Positions 49,425-60,165 of a stretch of DNA of 64,000 nucleotides are shown here, one piece after another. The stretch is from Acridotheres tristis. Lineage: Eukaryota > Chordata > Aves > Passeriformes > Sturnidae. The stretch is from assembly GCA_037013685.1 (NCBI GenBank), contig CM072894.1, positions 16,920,949 to 16,984,948 on the forward strand. The letters are read 5' to 3'. Every line of letters starts with the position of its first letter. Positions within the stretch are counted from its first letter, which is position 1. A program made the position numbers and the translations under genes. A model generated the notes under the pieces. It made no database searches. It was given only the letters and a program-made list of their open reading frames with translations, and was not told the origin of the DNA.

Positions 49425-52400
49425 GTAATTTTTTCGAGTTCTCTTGTTTTTAGGTGACTGTTAAAAATACCATAAAGATGTTAATAATAGAATTATAGTT
49501 GAATTGATCCAAGATAGGGGATCAATATTTCACTCTCCTTAAGAAATTTAACAGCTCTATAGTCCGTTTTTTCTTGATACTCCACTAAGGTGCTGTCTAA
49601 CATATTTTTATTTTTTTATAAACAACATTCATACTCTGAACTATCCCAATTTGATTAATCATATACAGATTATTAGTCATTCTGAAAAGAAAATGGCTGC
49701 AAAGGAGCATGCTGCCCTGAAGTCAGGCACATTTGGCAGGCTTCATACTAACTTGATAGTAATTATGATCTCCATCGAGTGAGACAGGCAGTGAATAAGA
49801 TATTTAACGCTGTGTGCTTTGGCTGTGAAAACCTTCTTGACTTGTGCTTTCAATTTCTGAGCTTCAGTGTTATTAAAATATCTATGTGGGTATATTTTAA
49901 AAGAAATAATTATCCTTTCCTATACACACACTATTTTTTTAATTTCAGGGAGTTTTCTCTGTTTACTGACTGCTCCCCAGAGATGGATGCTCTAACACCA
50001 TAGAGAGAGCAGGACCATAAATATCCTTTTGCAACACAGGAGCTGCAGTTACAGTGTAGTGAAATCTATCATCTCACTCATATAAGATGCAATCTGTCTG
50101 CATCAGAAAATTACCCAGAACTTTCTACCCACACTGACTAGATTCAACTATGTTTTTAATTTTAGACATTCGATATGTATATTCCAGGTAATACAGGTCT
50201 TTCTACATAGTTCTTGTATTTATAAATTGATCTTCCTCTTTATTAAACATTATAGACTCTTGTACAATTTATGTAAAACTTTATTTTTTAACACTGCTAA
50301 TCTAACTCAGTAGAGAGTTTATCAAATACTCATGTATAGGCTATGTCAATACTCAGAGGAATTACTATGCCTGAACATCTAAATTCTGACATACCATTTT
50401 CTCATAATAGCCCACTGCCCACCAGAAAGAGAATGCAGCATTCTCAGTCAGCAAGGAGCTTAGCCATAATATATTTAGAGTGCTGTAATTATCAGGATAG
50501 AAGTGCTTATAAAATCTCAAGGTACAACTCTCCTGAAAATTACCTTACAAAATTTGGAGGGTAAAGATACCAAGAAAATATACTTGACCATGTTTTGTAT
50601 ACAATTACACTGGATTCAGTCAATTCCCAATTCTTCTGAAACACCTGGAAAAGTTGCTGTTGATTGTAATTATTATTTTTTAAACTGCAATGCATTGCAT
50701 AACAGCCATGATTTATTCCTAGATTTCTGTTGTGTAAAGCTTCTAGCTGAAAGTTTAGTATTTACTAAATAGGTTTGCTAGATCTACTAGTAGAACTCAC
50801 ATGTCTTGCTTCTTGTGGTATTCCAAGGCACTTCTCCTTGGAGGGAAGAGTAGTAGAAATGAGAAGGTAAAACCAAATTTTCAGAATGTTAGAATAATGC
50901 CTCTAGTCCAGGCAAGCGTATGAATGTGATTGATTACCTTGCAGTGATGTGGAGGGTAAAATACTGACATGTTACAATAAACATTTTTTGAAAGCTCTAA
51001 ATTTCCCACCTATGATAAGCTGCCACACGATTAAGAAAATGGTTTTGCGTTCCAGACTGCTCTGAAACTGAATGTGAACAGCTCCTGCAAATAGTAGTTC
51101 TCCCAAATGTGTTTATTCTAAGTATTTATACAGCAAACTACTGTGCCCTGTGGTGCAAATCTTGAATAAGCTGATTCAAGTACCAGAAACAATCTAAATG
51201 TGGCAGATCTATGGTCCCTGCACACTTGAAAAAGCCAGGTAAATACAGACATCTGGTTCCCACATAACCGGGTTGTTTTCTTACTGAAGGCAGCTCAGAG
51301 GTAAAGCTTACATAGTATCACTCTACTCTGCTATAGTCTAGGAAGGAGACATCTAATACATGGGGTCTGAAGTAGCAAAGGAAAAAATTTCTGGTCTGGG
51401 TTAAGACTGGCAACTGCTTTATTCTTTTCCTGTTTTTCCCCCTCTTCCTTTGTTTGTTTTGGTTTATGTGTGTGTTTGTTTAGCCAACAAACTCAAGTAT
51501 AACCTTAGGACCCCGAGATGTCCTCTCCTCCCAGTTTTGTAAGTTACCAGAAGCTTATGCACAGAGCAGACTGCAGGGAGGGAAGAGCATGCAGAGTGCT
51601 GGGAAGTCCAAGTGACTCCCATTGGAGATGATGGCTTCCTTCCCCATCCTTCTCAAGTCCACGTTCAAATGTTACCAAGGTGGTTGTCTTTTCAAATATG
51701 AATGGTCCTTCTATTTCCTTCTGCTGCCTCATGCCCACAAAGTTTGGCAGGGTCTTTCTTGAAAAGTACTCTCATCACAGTCCCTGTACTGCTTCCTGGA
51801 TGCAGGCAGAAAGTGAGGATAGAGATAAAAAAATAAGGGAAAGCAAAGAACATCTAACAATTCTGAACATACTTTCCCTCAAAAAAATTATTGAAAGAAA
51901 CCGTAAGATTTGGCAACTCAGTAAACCTAGTGTTAATTTTTTTTTCTAAGCTAGCTTTCTTTTTGTTTAGCCTTCCTATCTGGGTTAGCTTTTAACAAAT
52001 TCAGCTCTAACTTTCTATATGAGTGAGAACATTTTTAATACTGTGGATCAAGCTGGCAACAAGTGAGCAGTAGTGTGAGACCATCAGCAGGTGTGTGGGA
52101 GACAGCAGCAATTTGGGAAGCCTGAAAGAGTGTTGGTGAGGAAAATCAATGTTAAAAAAGCATAGTAAAAGTCTTTCTGGTCATAAGAGGTATTGCTGGA
52201 ACAACTGTGCTGCTGAGAGCGTAATTTGTTTTCCTATTCTTCAACAGTTTCTGATCTTTGTATGTAATCACTAGGATTTAAAGACAGATTCCTTTTTTTC
52301 AATGTATTTGGAAATATTAATCTTTGGATTGAGGTAGGAATTTTACCCATAGTTCCTGAGGGACACTTATTTAGCATCTGTTTAGAAGCAAGGAAGAGAG

Positions 52401-53431
52401 CAGTTTTTGAATCTCATACCACTGCAAAAAAGGATCATTTTAACAAGAAATACCCCAATCGTGGAAAATTTCCAAATAAAATTTCCCAATAACTGTATCT
52501 GCTAGACATAAAACCAGATAAATTATATTGGAACAAATTGTACATAAATATGACAACAGTAGGGGAAGTATGGTTACATGAGCCACCTACACACCAAATA
52601 CTTACTAACATGCTTGTTGAATTTAGTCTTAAGTGTCAGGGTGATTCCCTGCTGTAAAAGCCCCAGTGAATGCATTTGTATTAGCACTTTGCAGCAGAGA
52701 GACTCTAATCTGCCAATTCCTAAAAATTAATACAACATCCTTCAGGAAATCGTGCTGGAACTGGCACTCTGGGTGAAATCCTGAAGTGAGGAGGAACATT
52801 TTCACTGCCTTTAACAAGGCCAATATTTGTTGACTGATAACAACCAATGATAGAATGGAGAGTTGGAGTATCAAAGAGATAGTAGTTAATGAAGGGTATA
52901 CCAAAGGGTCGAGGTGAACAACACATCAGAAACAATGGGAAGTGTTTCAGCCTCAAGTCTGTTGTGCTTTTCAAAGTGTTGGTGCAGTCCTTTGGTATTT
53001 AGTGTGTCAGGATAACCTGGATAACCTATGCTGGGAGTGAAGCTACGAATATTACAGAGCAAAAGAGGCAATCCAGAAAAAAAATTTTCTAACAAAAGCT
53101 GGGACTCCAGGAGGATAGAGTCAGGCTATCCTAAAGAGAAAGAGATGTGCCAGAGGTAAATGAAATGGGATTATAATGAAGATGAAAGTCATAGAAAGAA
53201 CGGGTAAGGGGAAGGTTTCTCTGTTTCCAAGGCAAACAAACAACCTCATTATATAACTCCTTTCACAGCAGGACATTAATTGTCCATTAAATATAGGTGC
53301 TGTGGAAAGTAAATATTCATCTGTTGGTGACCCAAGAATGCATATCACGGACTGAAACATTTGTTTCTAATGAGAGATTGACAATATCATCTATAAGGAA
53401 AAAAGGTGTTTGAATTCAAATGTGTTTGCAG
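49425..53431. other. Intron-like interval
   Basis: No gene supported. The exon for the conserved FHYIFNLRD segment should lie here or be lost, and I did not find it. Open frames at 50343-50772 and 52629-53360 lack recognisable motifs. Confidence 0.55.
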
Positions 53432-53591
53432 GGAGCACTTTCACCTCCCCAGTGATAAAGAGCTTCTTATTTCCTTGGTCCTTGTATGGCTCTGTGAAAT
53501 CATCCTGTATTTCTTTAGTTAAATGTATGGAGGAAAAAGATACTGAACATTTTAAGAAAATTTTCATCCATGCTACAGAAGGTTCTTGGAG
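53432..53591 (+). pseudogene. Probable dynein exon between AAA3 and AAA4, frameshifted
   Basis: It follows tgtttgcag (ending at 53431), matching the family exon start Q|GILFASPE. GGA GCA CTT TCA (c)c TCC CCA GTG ATA AAG reads GALS.SPVIK with one base missing. VWLCE (53484-53498) corresponds to LWLHE, and after another shift KCMEEKDTEHFKK (53521-53559) corresponds to KLIDKKDCDLFQR. Acid/base spacing is well kept in the last block. Possible donors are AAG|gttctt at 53582 or GAG|gtatat at 53592. At least two frameshifts are implied. The three consecutive blocks in order make this one of the better degraded exons. Confidence 0.6.
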
Positions 53592-56528
53592 GTATATTCT
53601 CAGTATGAGTAAGACAGGTATCTGCCCTGTTTCATGGAATATTATACTCTAAGTACTAGGAAGATGAAAGGGATGTTATTATACTGAAACTATATCTTTT
53701 CCAGATAAATTGTTTATTACAGAGTGGTTTTTTTTTACTCTGTTCCTGATCTGAATGAACATAATTTCAATATAATATAAAAGAGGATAAAAACAAAATC
53801 ACTAGAGTAATGAGAAGAATTCTGTCTTCTGTTTTATTTGAAGAAGCATACTTATTGAAGTTTCTTCTTTGTAATGAGATTGTTTATCTTTTTTTCTGTT
53901 CAGATGCTACCACCTTATGGTTGCATGCCATAATAAAGACTAGGAGAATATTCATAATCAATGGAGGATACACAGAATTAGAGTGTATGCCAAGGAGAGC
54001 AGAGTAAAATGATAGCATAGAGTGCCTGGAAAAAATAGTCTCATAATTTTGGGGTGAACTTGTTTTACCCCAGAAAAGGAGCTGAAATGAAAATCTATCA
54101 ACAAAATCTGCATTGCATTTGATAGCCTGTTCAGCTGTCTACAGAGAGAAGACCCATTCCAGGAGATCTAGCAGCCAGAACTTCTAGAAATGGCACTCTG
54201 CCAGAGTCTGACAGAAAAGAAATTAAAATGCTGTCTACTGGTTCTATACATAACAGGGTTGTTCCCAGACTTTATAAGCACACACACAAAAAGATACAAC
54301 TGTGATAAAGGGTTAATATGCTAGGTGAATACTTGTTTATATCTCTATAATGTTAGCACCAGGGTGTTGATGAGCACATATTTATCCATAAGCCACTAAT
54401 TTACTGCCACTTTGCCCATGGTGTTGGAGAACCTCATTACTTCCCAGTATTTGATTGGGAAAAGCTGACCAGAATTTTAACAGAATGATGAGAGCACTAC
54501 AATGAGCTTCATGCTGCAATGAACCATGTTGTCTAAGGCACATGTTAGTTTCTTTACTTTTGGTACATATAACATATGCTCTAGCAGAGTTAATCACTGA
54601 TGTGCAAATTTATTTAAAGGTGACCTGCAGGAGTACTAAAAATAACCTTTCAGATTTAGGGATATATGCTGAGTACCCCAGGCTTTTATGACAATTTTAA
54701 TATGAACTGTAACCATTTTTACTTGTAATGCTCCCAAGAAGTCTCCTCACTCACTCACTGTGAACTGTTGGGTCCTTCTCAGCATGACCCACTGGCTGCT
54801 GCTGGTCATGTCGAATGTACTGTAGAGCTCTGAGAAGACCCTGGTTTGAGCCATCCAGGTATGTCAAAACTCCTTATTACAACATTACATTGGCTTCAAA
54901 CTTTCTCCATTTTATGTGGATAGGAAATGAAAAAAAAAAAAAACCAACAAAAAAACAAACAAAAAAAAAGCTCTGCACATTAGAAACATACCCAGAGCTT
55001 TAGAGAAGAGATTTATTTAACGCTGTTAAACTAACCCCATATTTTGCAAAGGGATCATGTGGTGCCTCAGCCATCATCTGTTTAATGTATTCCAAGGGGT
55101 CATCTCATATAGGAGCAATTACTATTATGCAGTTAGAGTTCAGAGGGTTTTGAAAAGAAAATTTAAAAAGTAGTTGAGTAGAAAGAACGGGGTCTAAATG
55201 TAAATTTACTAAAACTTTGGGAGAATTTCTGTGACATATATTCCATGTTTCTAAATCTGACAAGTACTCAATAAAGTGGTTTGACTTATCATTCCCATAC
55301 AGATTTTATTTTTGTGCTGAGATGCTAAATTCCGCACCAGTTCAGTGTAATTATTTTAATGATTTATTAAATTTTTTCCATTAAATTTGTTAGACAGTCA
55401 TTATATCATTTAATTTAGGATTGTTTACATAAGCAAGGATTTCCATGTCTATTTCTCAGAACAAAATACTCATTGCTTTTGCTGGGTGCTCACTTGTTTC
55501 ATTCCACATAGTTTTAACAGTAAAATGGCCTTAGTTAGATTTGTTTTGTATTTATTGCTTCACCCTCTGTTTCTCATAGAAATCTAAATTAGTATCAGGT
55601 TTGAATTGCTGGCACACTCACACACTCAAAATTTGCACCTCTTCCATTTCATAGCAAGGTAAAATAAGAAAATATTTCTGTTCACATTGGCTTCTTCCTT
55701 TCATCTCCTCAAGCCTAAAATTACTTCAGTATAAATTTAAATAAAATGTCTTATTACAAAAATCTTGGTGCACCCAAAAATGACAGTTTATAGTAATGTC
55801 AGGATTGTCATTGGGTTTATCTCAGTGCTAAATGATGAACCCCCAAGAAATACATACAGGCTTCATCCACTGGGACCCAAAGCAGAAAGCAAATTAGCTC
55901 TTTATCTTGTTTGGATTTTTGTTAATCAGGAAAAATGCACTTAATTACTGTGACAGGAAGCAGTGCATGTAGAAACTGCACTGAGCCTGGAGCCAGATGT
56001 CATGCAGTCTAAGATAGCTTAAGTTTGTTGTGCTGCCTCTCTGTCGACAGAAGAGAACCTCCTCAATCACAGCTAGAACTTGTTATTTTATTAAAATAGG
56101 AATTTCAGTAACTCACATAAATGAAACATCTTGTTTTCATGGCTATAAATGTTTGTTTGTTGGATTTTGGTTTTAGTTTTTTAACTTGACCTTGTGGGAT
56201 TTAGGGTTGTTCTGAAACCTGGAGGAACTTAACATCTCCGTGACCTTTCTACCTCTCAATTTGTTTTGCAACTGTCTAGTGAAAATTGCCAACTTGAAAT
56301 CAACAGACAAGCATGAAGTATTACTAAATGAGAATGAAAATAAAGCAAATTAGTTTCCTTATAAAAAACTAGATTTAGAGAAGGTGAATTAACACAAAAT
56401 GCAGAGCAGGACTAAGTCAAAACCTTCATTTTGCTCCCCCTGGCTGCTCTGGGAATCACAGAAGTTCAAATCAGGATCAGTTGAATAAGCTTACATCGGT
56501 TTATGAAGATTTTACTCCTATATTCTAG
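53592..56528. other. Intron-like interval
   Basis: No gene supported. An exon-like frame after a good acceptor (53904-54007, reading DATTLWLHAIIKTRR) could be a trace of the next dynein exon (PLIYCHFA region), but the match is near chance. There is an A-rich simple stretch at 54930-54969. Confidence 0.5.
54930..54969. repeat. A-rich simple repeat
   Basis: Runs of A broken by single C residues (aaaccaacaaaaaaacaaac). It is not clearly the tail of a recognisable element. Confidence 0.85.
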
Positions 56529-56740
56529 TCCATTGATTTTGATTGTTCAAATATCTCAAGAATGCCTGCTATCATGCAAAAAACAAATACTCTTAGTCCT
56601 ATATTTATAATTATCAGCTGAATTCTTGAGACTTCTTGTGGTGATGTTTTCTTAATTGGAGTTGTAAGTAGTATCAAGCAAAGTCTGTTTGGCAGTCTTT
56701 CACAGCTCTGTGGAATTTTATCAAGTCTCCAGACTTTAAG
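56529..56740 (+). pseudogene. Dynein heavy chain exon, AAA4 P-loop, mutated
   Basis: Acceptor tattctag ends at 56528 and donor AAG|gtgaag follows 56740. From 56616 it reads IS, TGA, ILETSCGDVFLIG and VVSSIKQSL, against IS, R, ILRTPQGCALLVG and VGGSGKQSL of the family: 12 of 22 residues are identical with no gap. TGA (56619-56621) replaces an Arg codon. Two P-loop glycines are lost (GVGGSGKQS to GVVSSIKQS), while KQSL is kept. Upstream PLILIV and the AATGCC...ATGCAA segment fit LVLFEDAMQ with a small insertion. AAA4 normally binds nucleotide as a regulatory site, which this sequence could not do. Confidence 0.78.
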
Positions 56741-58860
56741 GTGAAGGAGCGTATGTATTTTGGATTGCTGTGATGTTGTGTTGCAACTGTTCATAAAGCA
56801 TTGCTGACTCCCAAATACCAGCAAGGAGAGAGTGTTTGCTTTTCACGAGGAATGACCCTAGTCAGATTATGTGTCAGCAGTGGGATTAAAGTCCAAGAGC
56901 AGATTGTAGGGTTTCTTTCTATGTTAGTGGCTGGACTTCATGGTCTTGGAAATCTTTTCCAGTCTTAGAGATTCTGTGATTCTTCTCCCCATCATTGCAG
57001 AGCCTTCAAATTTTGACCCTGGAATACTGCTCTGTGAGTTGTCTGGTTTCATACATAGGCTGTTCTTGTGAGTACATTTCACCAGTAAGCACTGTCAGAA
57101 GGCAAATGAAGCAGGCTGGTCACCACATGTGTGCATAGTTTCTCATCTGCTCTTTTTTTTATTTTTCTCAGCCTTTGTAAGAATGCTAATTTAACTTTCA
57201 TGTTTATGTTGTTTGAGCACTTACCCAAATTCAAACCATCATTCAGCAGCCTATTACAGCAACTCCCAAGAGGGAGCAGGGATCCATGACAAATGACATG
57301 CATCTCAGGCAGGGAGTGAAGGCTGTGGTGTGAGAGAAGCTCTGTGAGAGGCAGCAGATCCCAGCTCTTAGCTCTGTAAGACTCAGCACAAGCTGGACAG
57401 CCACCACCTCACAGACAGGCGATAGGTACCAGACAAGTGGCTAGGTGAAACCTAAATGCCTGCTCCTGGATCCTACTGTGTTCCTACTATCACAGTTTAT
57501 CTGTAATTTAGGAAAGAAACATATAATCTTACCAATTGCCCTGTAAAAGTTGTCAGCTCCTTGTTTACACAGTTCCATGAAATAGATAGTGTTTCAAGGT
57601 TACTTGTGACTAGCTTTTGTTCTGAGGTGACAGGGAATGTTGCTTTTAATTAACTCATCATGTTCATCAAAATCAAATTCTTCAAATCCTTGGGACTTGC
57701 ATTACAGAGAAATTGTCTCTAAATATGATGCAGTAAGAAGAAACTAGCATTATTTAATCTATTGGAAATTCATAGGAAATAATGTGACATTTACCCCATT
57801 TTTACTGACAAAGTAAAAACATTACCATATTACATTTCTCAAAATATATATTCAGCAAAACTATAGTCATATTAATTTCTAAATTATTATTTTAAGTTAA
57901 TAGAAAGACTTCAAAGATATCTCTTTTACTAGGAATATGCCTTGAGTTATAGAAATAAGTATTTTATATTTACAGTGCACAATAAAATGTAGTCAATGAT
58001 GAAAGAATACTATGAAATGGAGTCCAGAATATCAGAAATAAAATCTGCAGAGAAAAGATTTTCTACTTTTCTCATCAGCAGAATTATGTAATTACAAAGT
58101 TTACTCCTATGTGTCTGCTTCTTCACAGCTCCAGGCTGAAGGCAATGCTTTTTGAAGACTGACTTTGGTATATTTGTCTATTTTTTTCTTTAACTTTAGA
58201 AACAGGTACACTCATGGTGTCTTTATTCAATCTCTTACAACTACTTTGATATGTAACAATGAAGAAAATTTTGGCTCAAAACCCCAGACTAATGGTGACC
58301 AAAATATCTTCTGTTGGTTTTGAAGAATTTTAAAAAGACATAAGCTAAGCTTCCAAGGATTCTGGACTCTTTGCTCTAAAGCTGTTAATCATTCAACTTC
58401 TTGGCATGATATTATTTTGAAATTTTAAAGATATTTTTATTATCTCAATTAATTACTCTGCCCCTTCTTTGGGAAAGCTTGAAACTGGGTAACTTTTGCT
58501 AATAAGAAAAATTCTTCTTTTTAAGAATAGAATTTCCCTTACGAGGTGAAACTCTGATTTTTCCAGCCTGCTTTAAAACTGCTCTAAATACAAGATAATG
58601 CAAAGCTGATGGTTTATGTGAAGTTTCTAGAAGTGGCTTTAATATGACAACCTTCATGGCAGGACAGCGTTTCATTGTGGAACCTCATGCTTAGAGGACT
58701 GAATTGGAAGACTGTGGCTAAAACTATGAGAGAAGGGCATAAGTCCTCAATGACAACAAACAAGTGACAAAGGAAACACAAAATCTTGTCCGACAGCACT
58801 CATTTCCTTACTTGCCTTCAGTTTCCAAAATAAGAGTTTAGTGTAAAAAAAAAAAGCATT
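56741..58860. other. Intron-like interval with possible exon trace
   Basis: A CR1 3' end lies at 56925-56986. After the acceptor ctttaactttag (ending at about 58199) a frame reads NRYTHGVFIQSLTTTLI, which may reflect KNMPTVFLLTDAQVLDE of the next dynein exon (weak). No other gene-like content. Confidence 0.45.
56925..56986 (+). mobile_element. CR1 LINE 3'-end fragment
   Basis: The text gtggctggacttcatggtct followed by tggaaatcttttccagtctt and agagattctgtgattct is a sense-strand CR1 3' end (gatgatcttggaggtcttttccaacct...gattctgtgattct). Confidence 0.88.
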
Positions 58861-59020
58861 AATGTTATTTATCAGTTCTAATTTGGGATCAGGAAAAGTA
58901 ACTGGGAATTTGTATGAAAGGTCCATATTTTTGCCTTTCCTGTGTATAGTGCTATTTGATATGGATAGACAGAATTCCCATGATTCCTACATTCTCAAGT
59001 TAAAAAATGTAATCTCATCC
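58861..59020 (+). pseudogene. Probable dynein exon, AAA4 Walker B side, open frame
   Basis: One frame is open from 58862 to 59047. LFISSNLGSGKV aligns with FLVLINDLLASGEI (family), NLY with DLF, and DMDRQNSHDSYILKLK with MVDSRENCWKFFMARVR, in order and with two deletions. The family Trp-Lys-Phe-Phe core is changed to HDSY. No convincing acceptor is visible (an A run precedes), and the donor is unclear. The absence of stops over 61 codons is notable but not conclusive. Confidence 0.42.
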
Positions 59021-59332
59021 CTACTTGCAGATATACACACAGTATAGAGGCACCCAGTTAAACTTCTCACTTACCAGGTGGCCACGTCCCAGCACCTACA
59101 TAATTCAAACTGTGAAAGCACAGCTTCTTTATTCGATAGTTTCATAGGGCAGACACTGTAACTATCGCATTTTTATGTAGAAACAAAACCACAAATTTGA
59201 GTAGTTTACCCAATTGTATGAAAAATCATTCAACCTTGAAGCTGAATCAGAAAAATCTCATTGTATCAAGGATTTAATTTGTTTTATAAACTCAACAGTA
59301 GCTCTCTTTTTTTAAATTATGGACAAAATATT

Positions 59333-59356
59333 TATATATATATATATATATATATA
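59333..59356. repeat. (TA)n microsatellite
   Basis: Twelve TA dinucleotides in a row. Likely length-variable. Confidence 0.95.
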
Positions 59357-59502
59357 AAACCTCGAGTTTTACTTTACCTTTATAATCAAGACGACTTTAA
59401 CACTTATTTAATCTTCTTTGTACCTGCCCTATCCCCTAAACAGGGGCATTTTATTGCTGTTCTTTTATTCTGTCTGGTTGTTGTCCATACAACATAAATT
59501 TT

Positions 59503-59937
59503 GCGATTCCTGCGTTTTACTAGAATATTAAATGATCCTGGAGGAAAATATTTACGGCAGAAAGTAATTCGTTATTCTGTAAGGACAAATAGTGGGGGTT
59601 TATAGTGTATTCAGGAGGCTACTGTGGGAACAAAACGCTTGCTCACGTTTTTGGGCAGCAGCCCTGTCTTTGTGGCAGTGCCACTCCGCCAATATTAATT
59701 GCGCAGTGCCCCCTAGGGACTCTGCCACCGCCGGGATTCCCTGCTCCTCTTCCTCTTCCTTGACCTTGATCATAACTTAAAATTTCATTCTATTCCAGCT
59801 AGAATGATAGGACTTGCTCTTTAACTCCTTCCAGGTTTTGGTTTGGCTTGGCTTTTTAAGTTGACTGTGATTCACAGTGTCCTGTGTATTTTCAGTGCAT
59901 GCATGTTCGATTTTGCATTATTCGAATTTAACGGTAA
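59503..59937. promoter_or_regulatory. Local CpG cluster, possible regulatory element
   Basis: Over about 430 bp CpG dinucleotides recur (gcgatt, tgcgtt, acggc, ttcgtt, aacgct, cacgt, ccgcc, tgcgc, accgccggg, ttcgat, ttcgaa, aacgg), while the surrounding kilobases have almost none. The core (59690-59760) is also GC-rich. This suggests escape from germline methylation, as at regulatory elements, or a recent insertion. No promoter motif or transcript start is identifiable. Confidence 0.3.
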
Positions 59938-59960
59938 CATTTTAAGATACTCTTTTCTAG

Positions 59961-60165
59961 TTTGGTATTTTTATGAGATGGGTTTTCTTTCCAATTGTGT
60001 GTTAAACAGGAGCTATGTGAATTTCCTTCTCAGAGCCGTGGTTTGATCAGTGCTGGTAGAAAGAGGCTGGAAACTGCAGTACTTTGCACAGATGTCACAT
60101 ACCTGATGAGTGATTTCTTATACTTATTGATATGGTGGTTTCAGGGAAATAATAGTAATAATGAG
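59961..60165 (+). pseudogene. Probable dynein exon, end of AAA4, frameshifted
   Basis: After an acceptor (tactcttttctag ending at 59960) the first frame reads FLSNCVLNRSYVNF, aligning with FPAIVNCTAIDWFHEW (N-C kept). After a shift near 60020 the second frame reads EFPSQSRGLISAGRKRLE, aligning with EWPQQALESVSLRFLQ or ALVSVSRRFIE. YLMSDFLYLL then falls where SISKFMAFVH is expected. The second frame is open to 60207. The identity is moderate, the block order is correct, and one frameshift is required. Confidence 0.5.

Larger units (their letters stand above)
59021..59960. other. Intron-like interval with CpG cluster
   Basis: A (TA)n microsatellite lies at 59333-59356 and a CpG-containing stretch at 59503-59937, listed separately. 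No coding match. Confidence 0.55.

Noticed and set aside
49949..50003. Acceptor followed by GGAGTTTTCTCT...TCCCCAGAG, resembling the GILFASPE exon start
   Set aside because: The exon at 53432 fits the same family segment better and continues into further matching blocks. Only one can be the ortholog, and this one stops matching at once.
53904..54007. Open frame after a good acceptor (DATTLWLHAIIKTRR)
   Set aside because: It can be forced onto two different dynein segments about equally badly, which shows the match is near chance level. Mentioned only in the interval entry.
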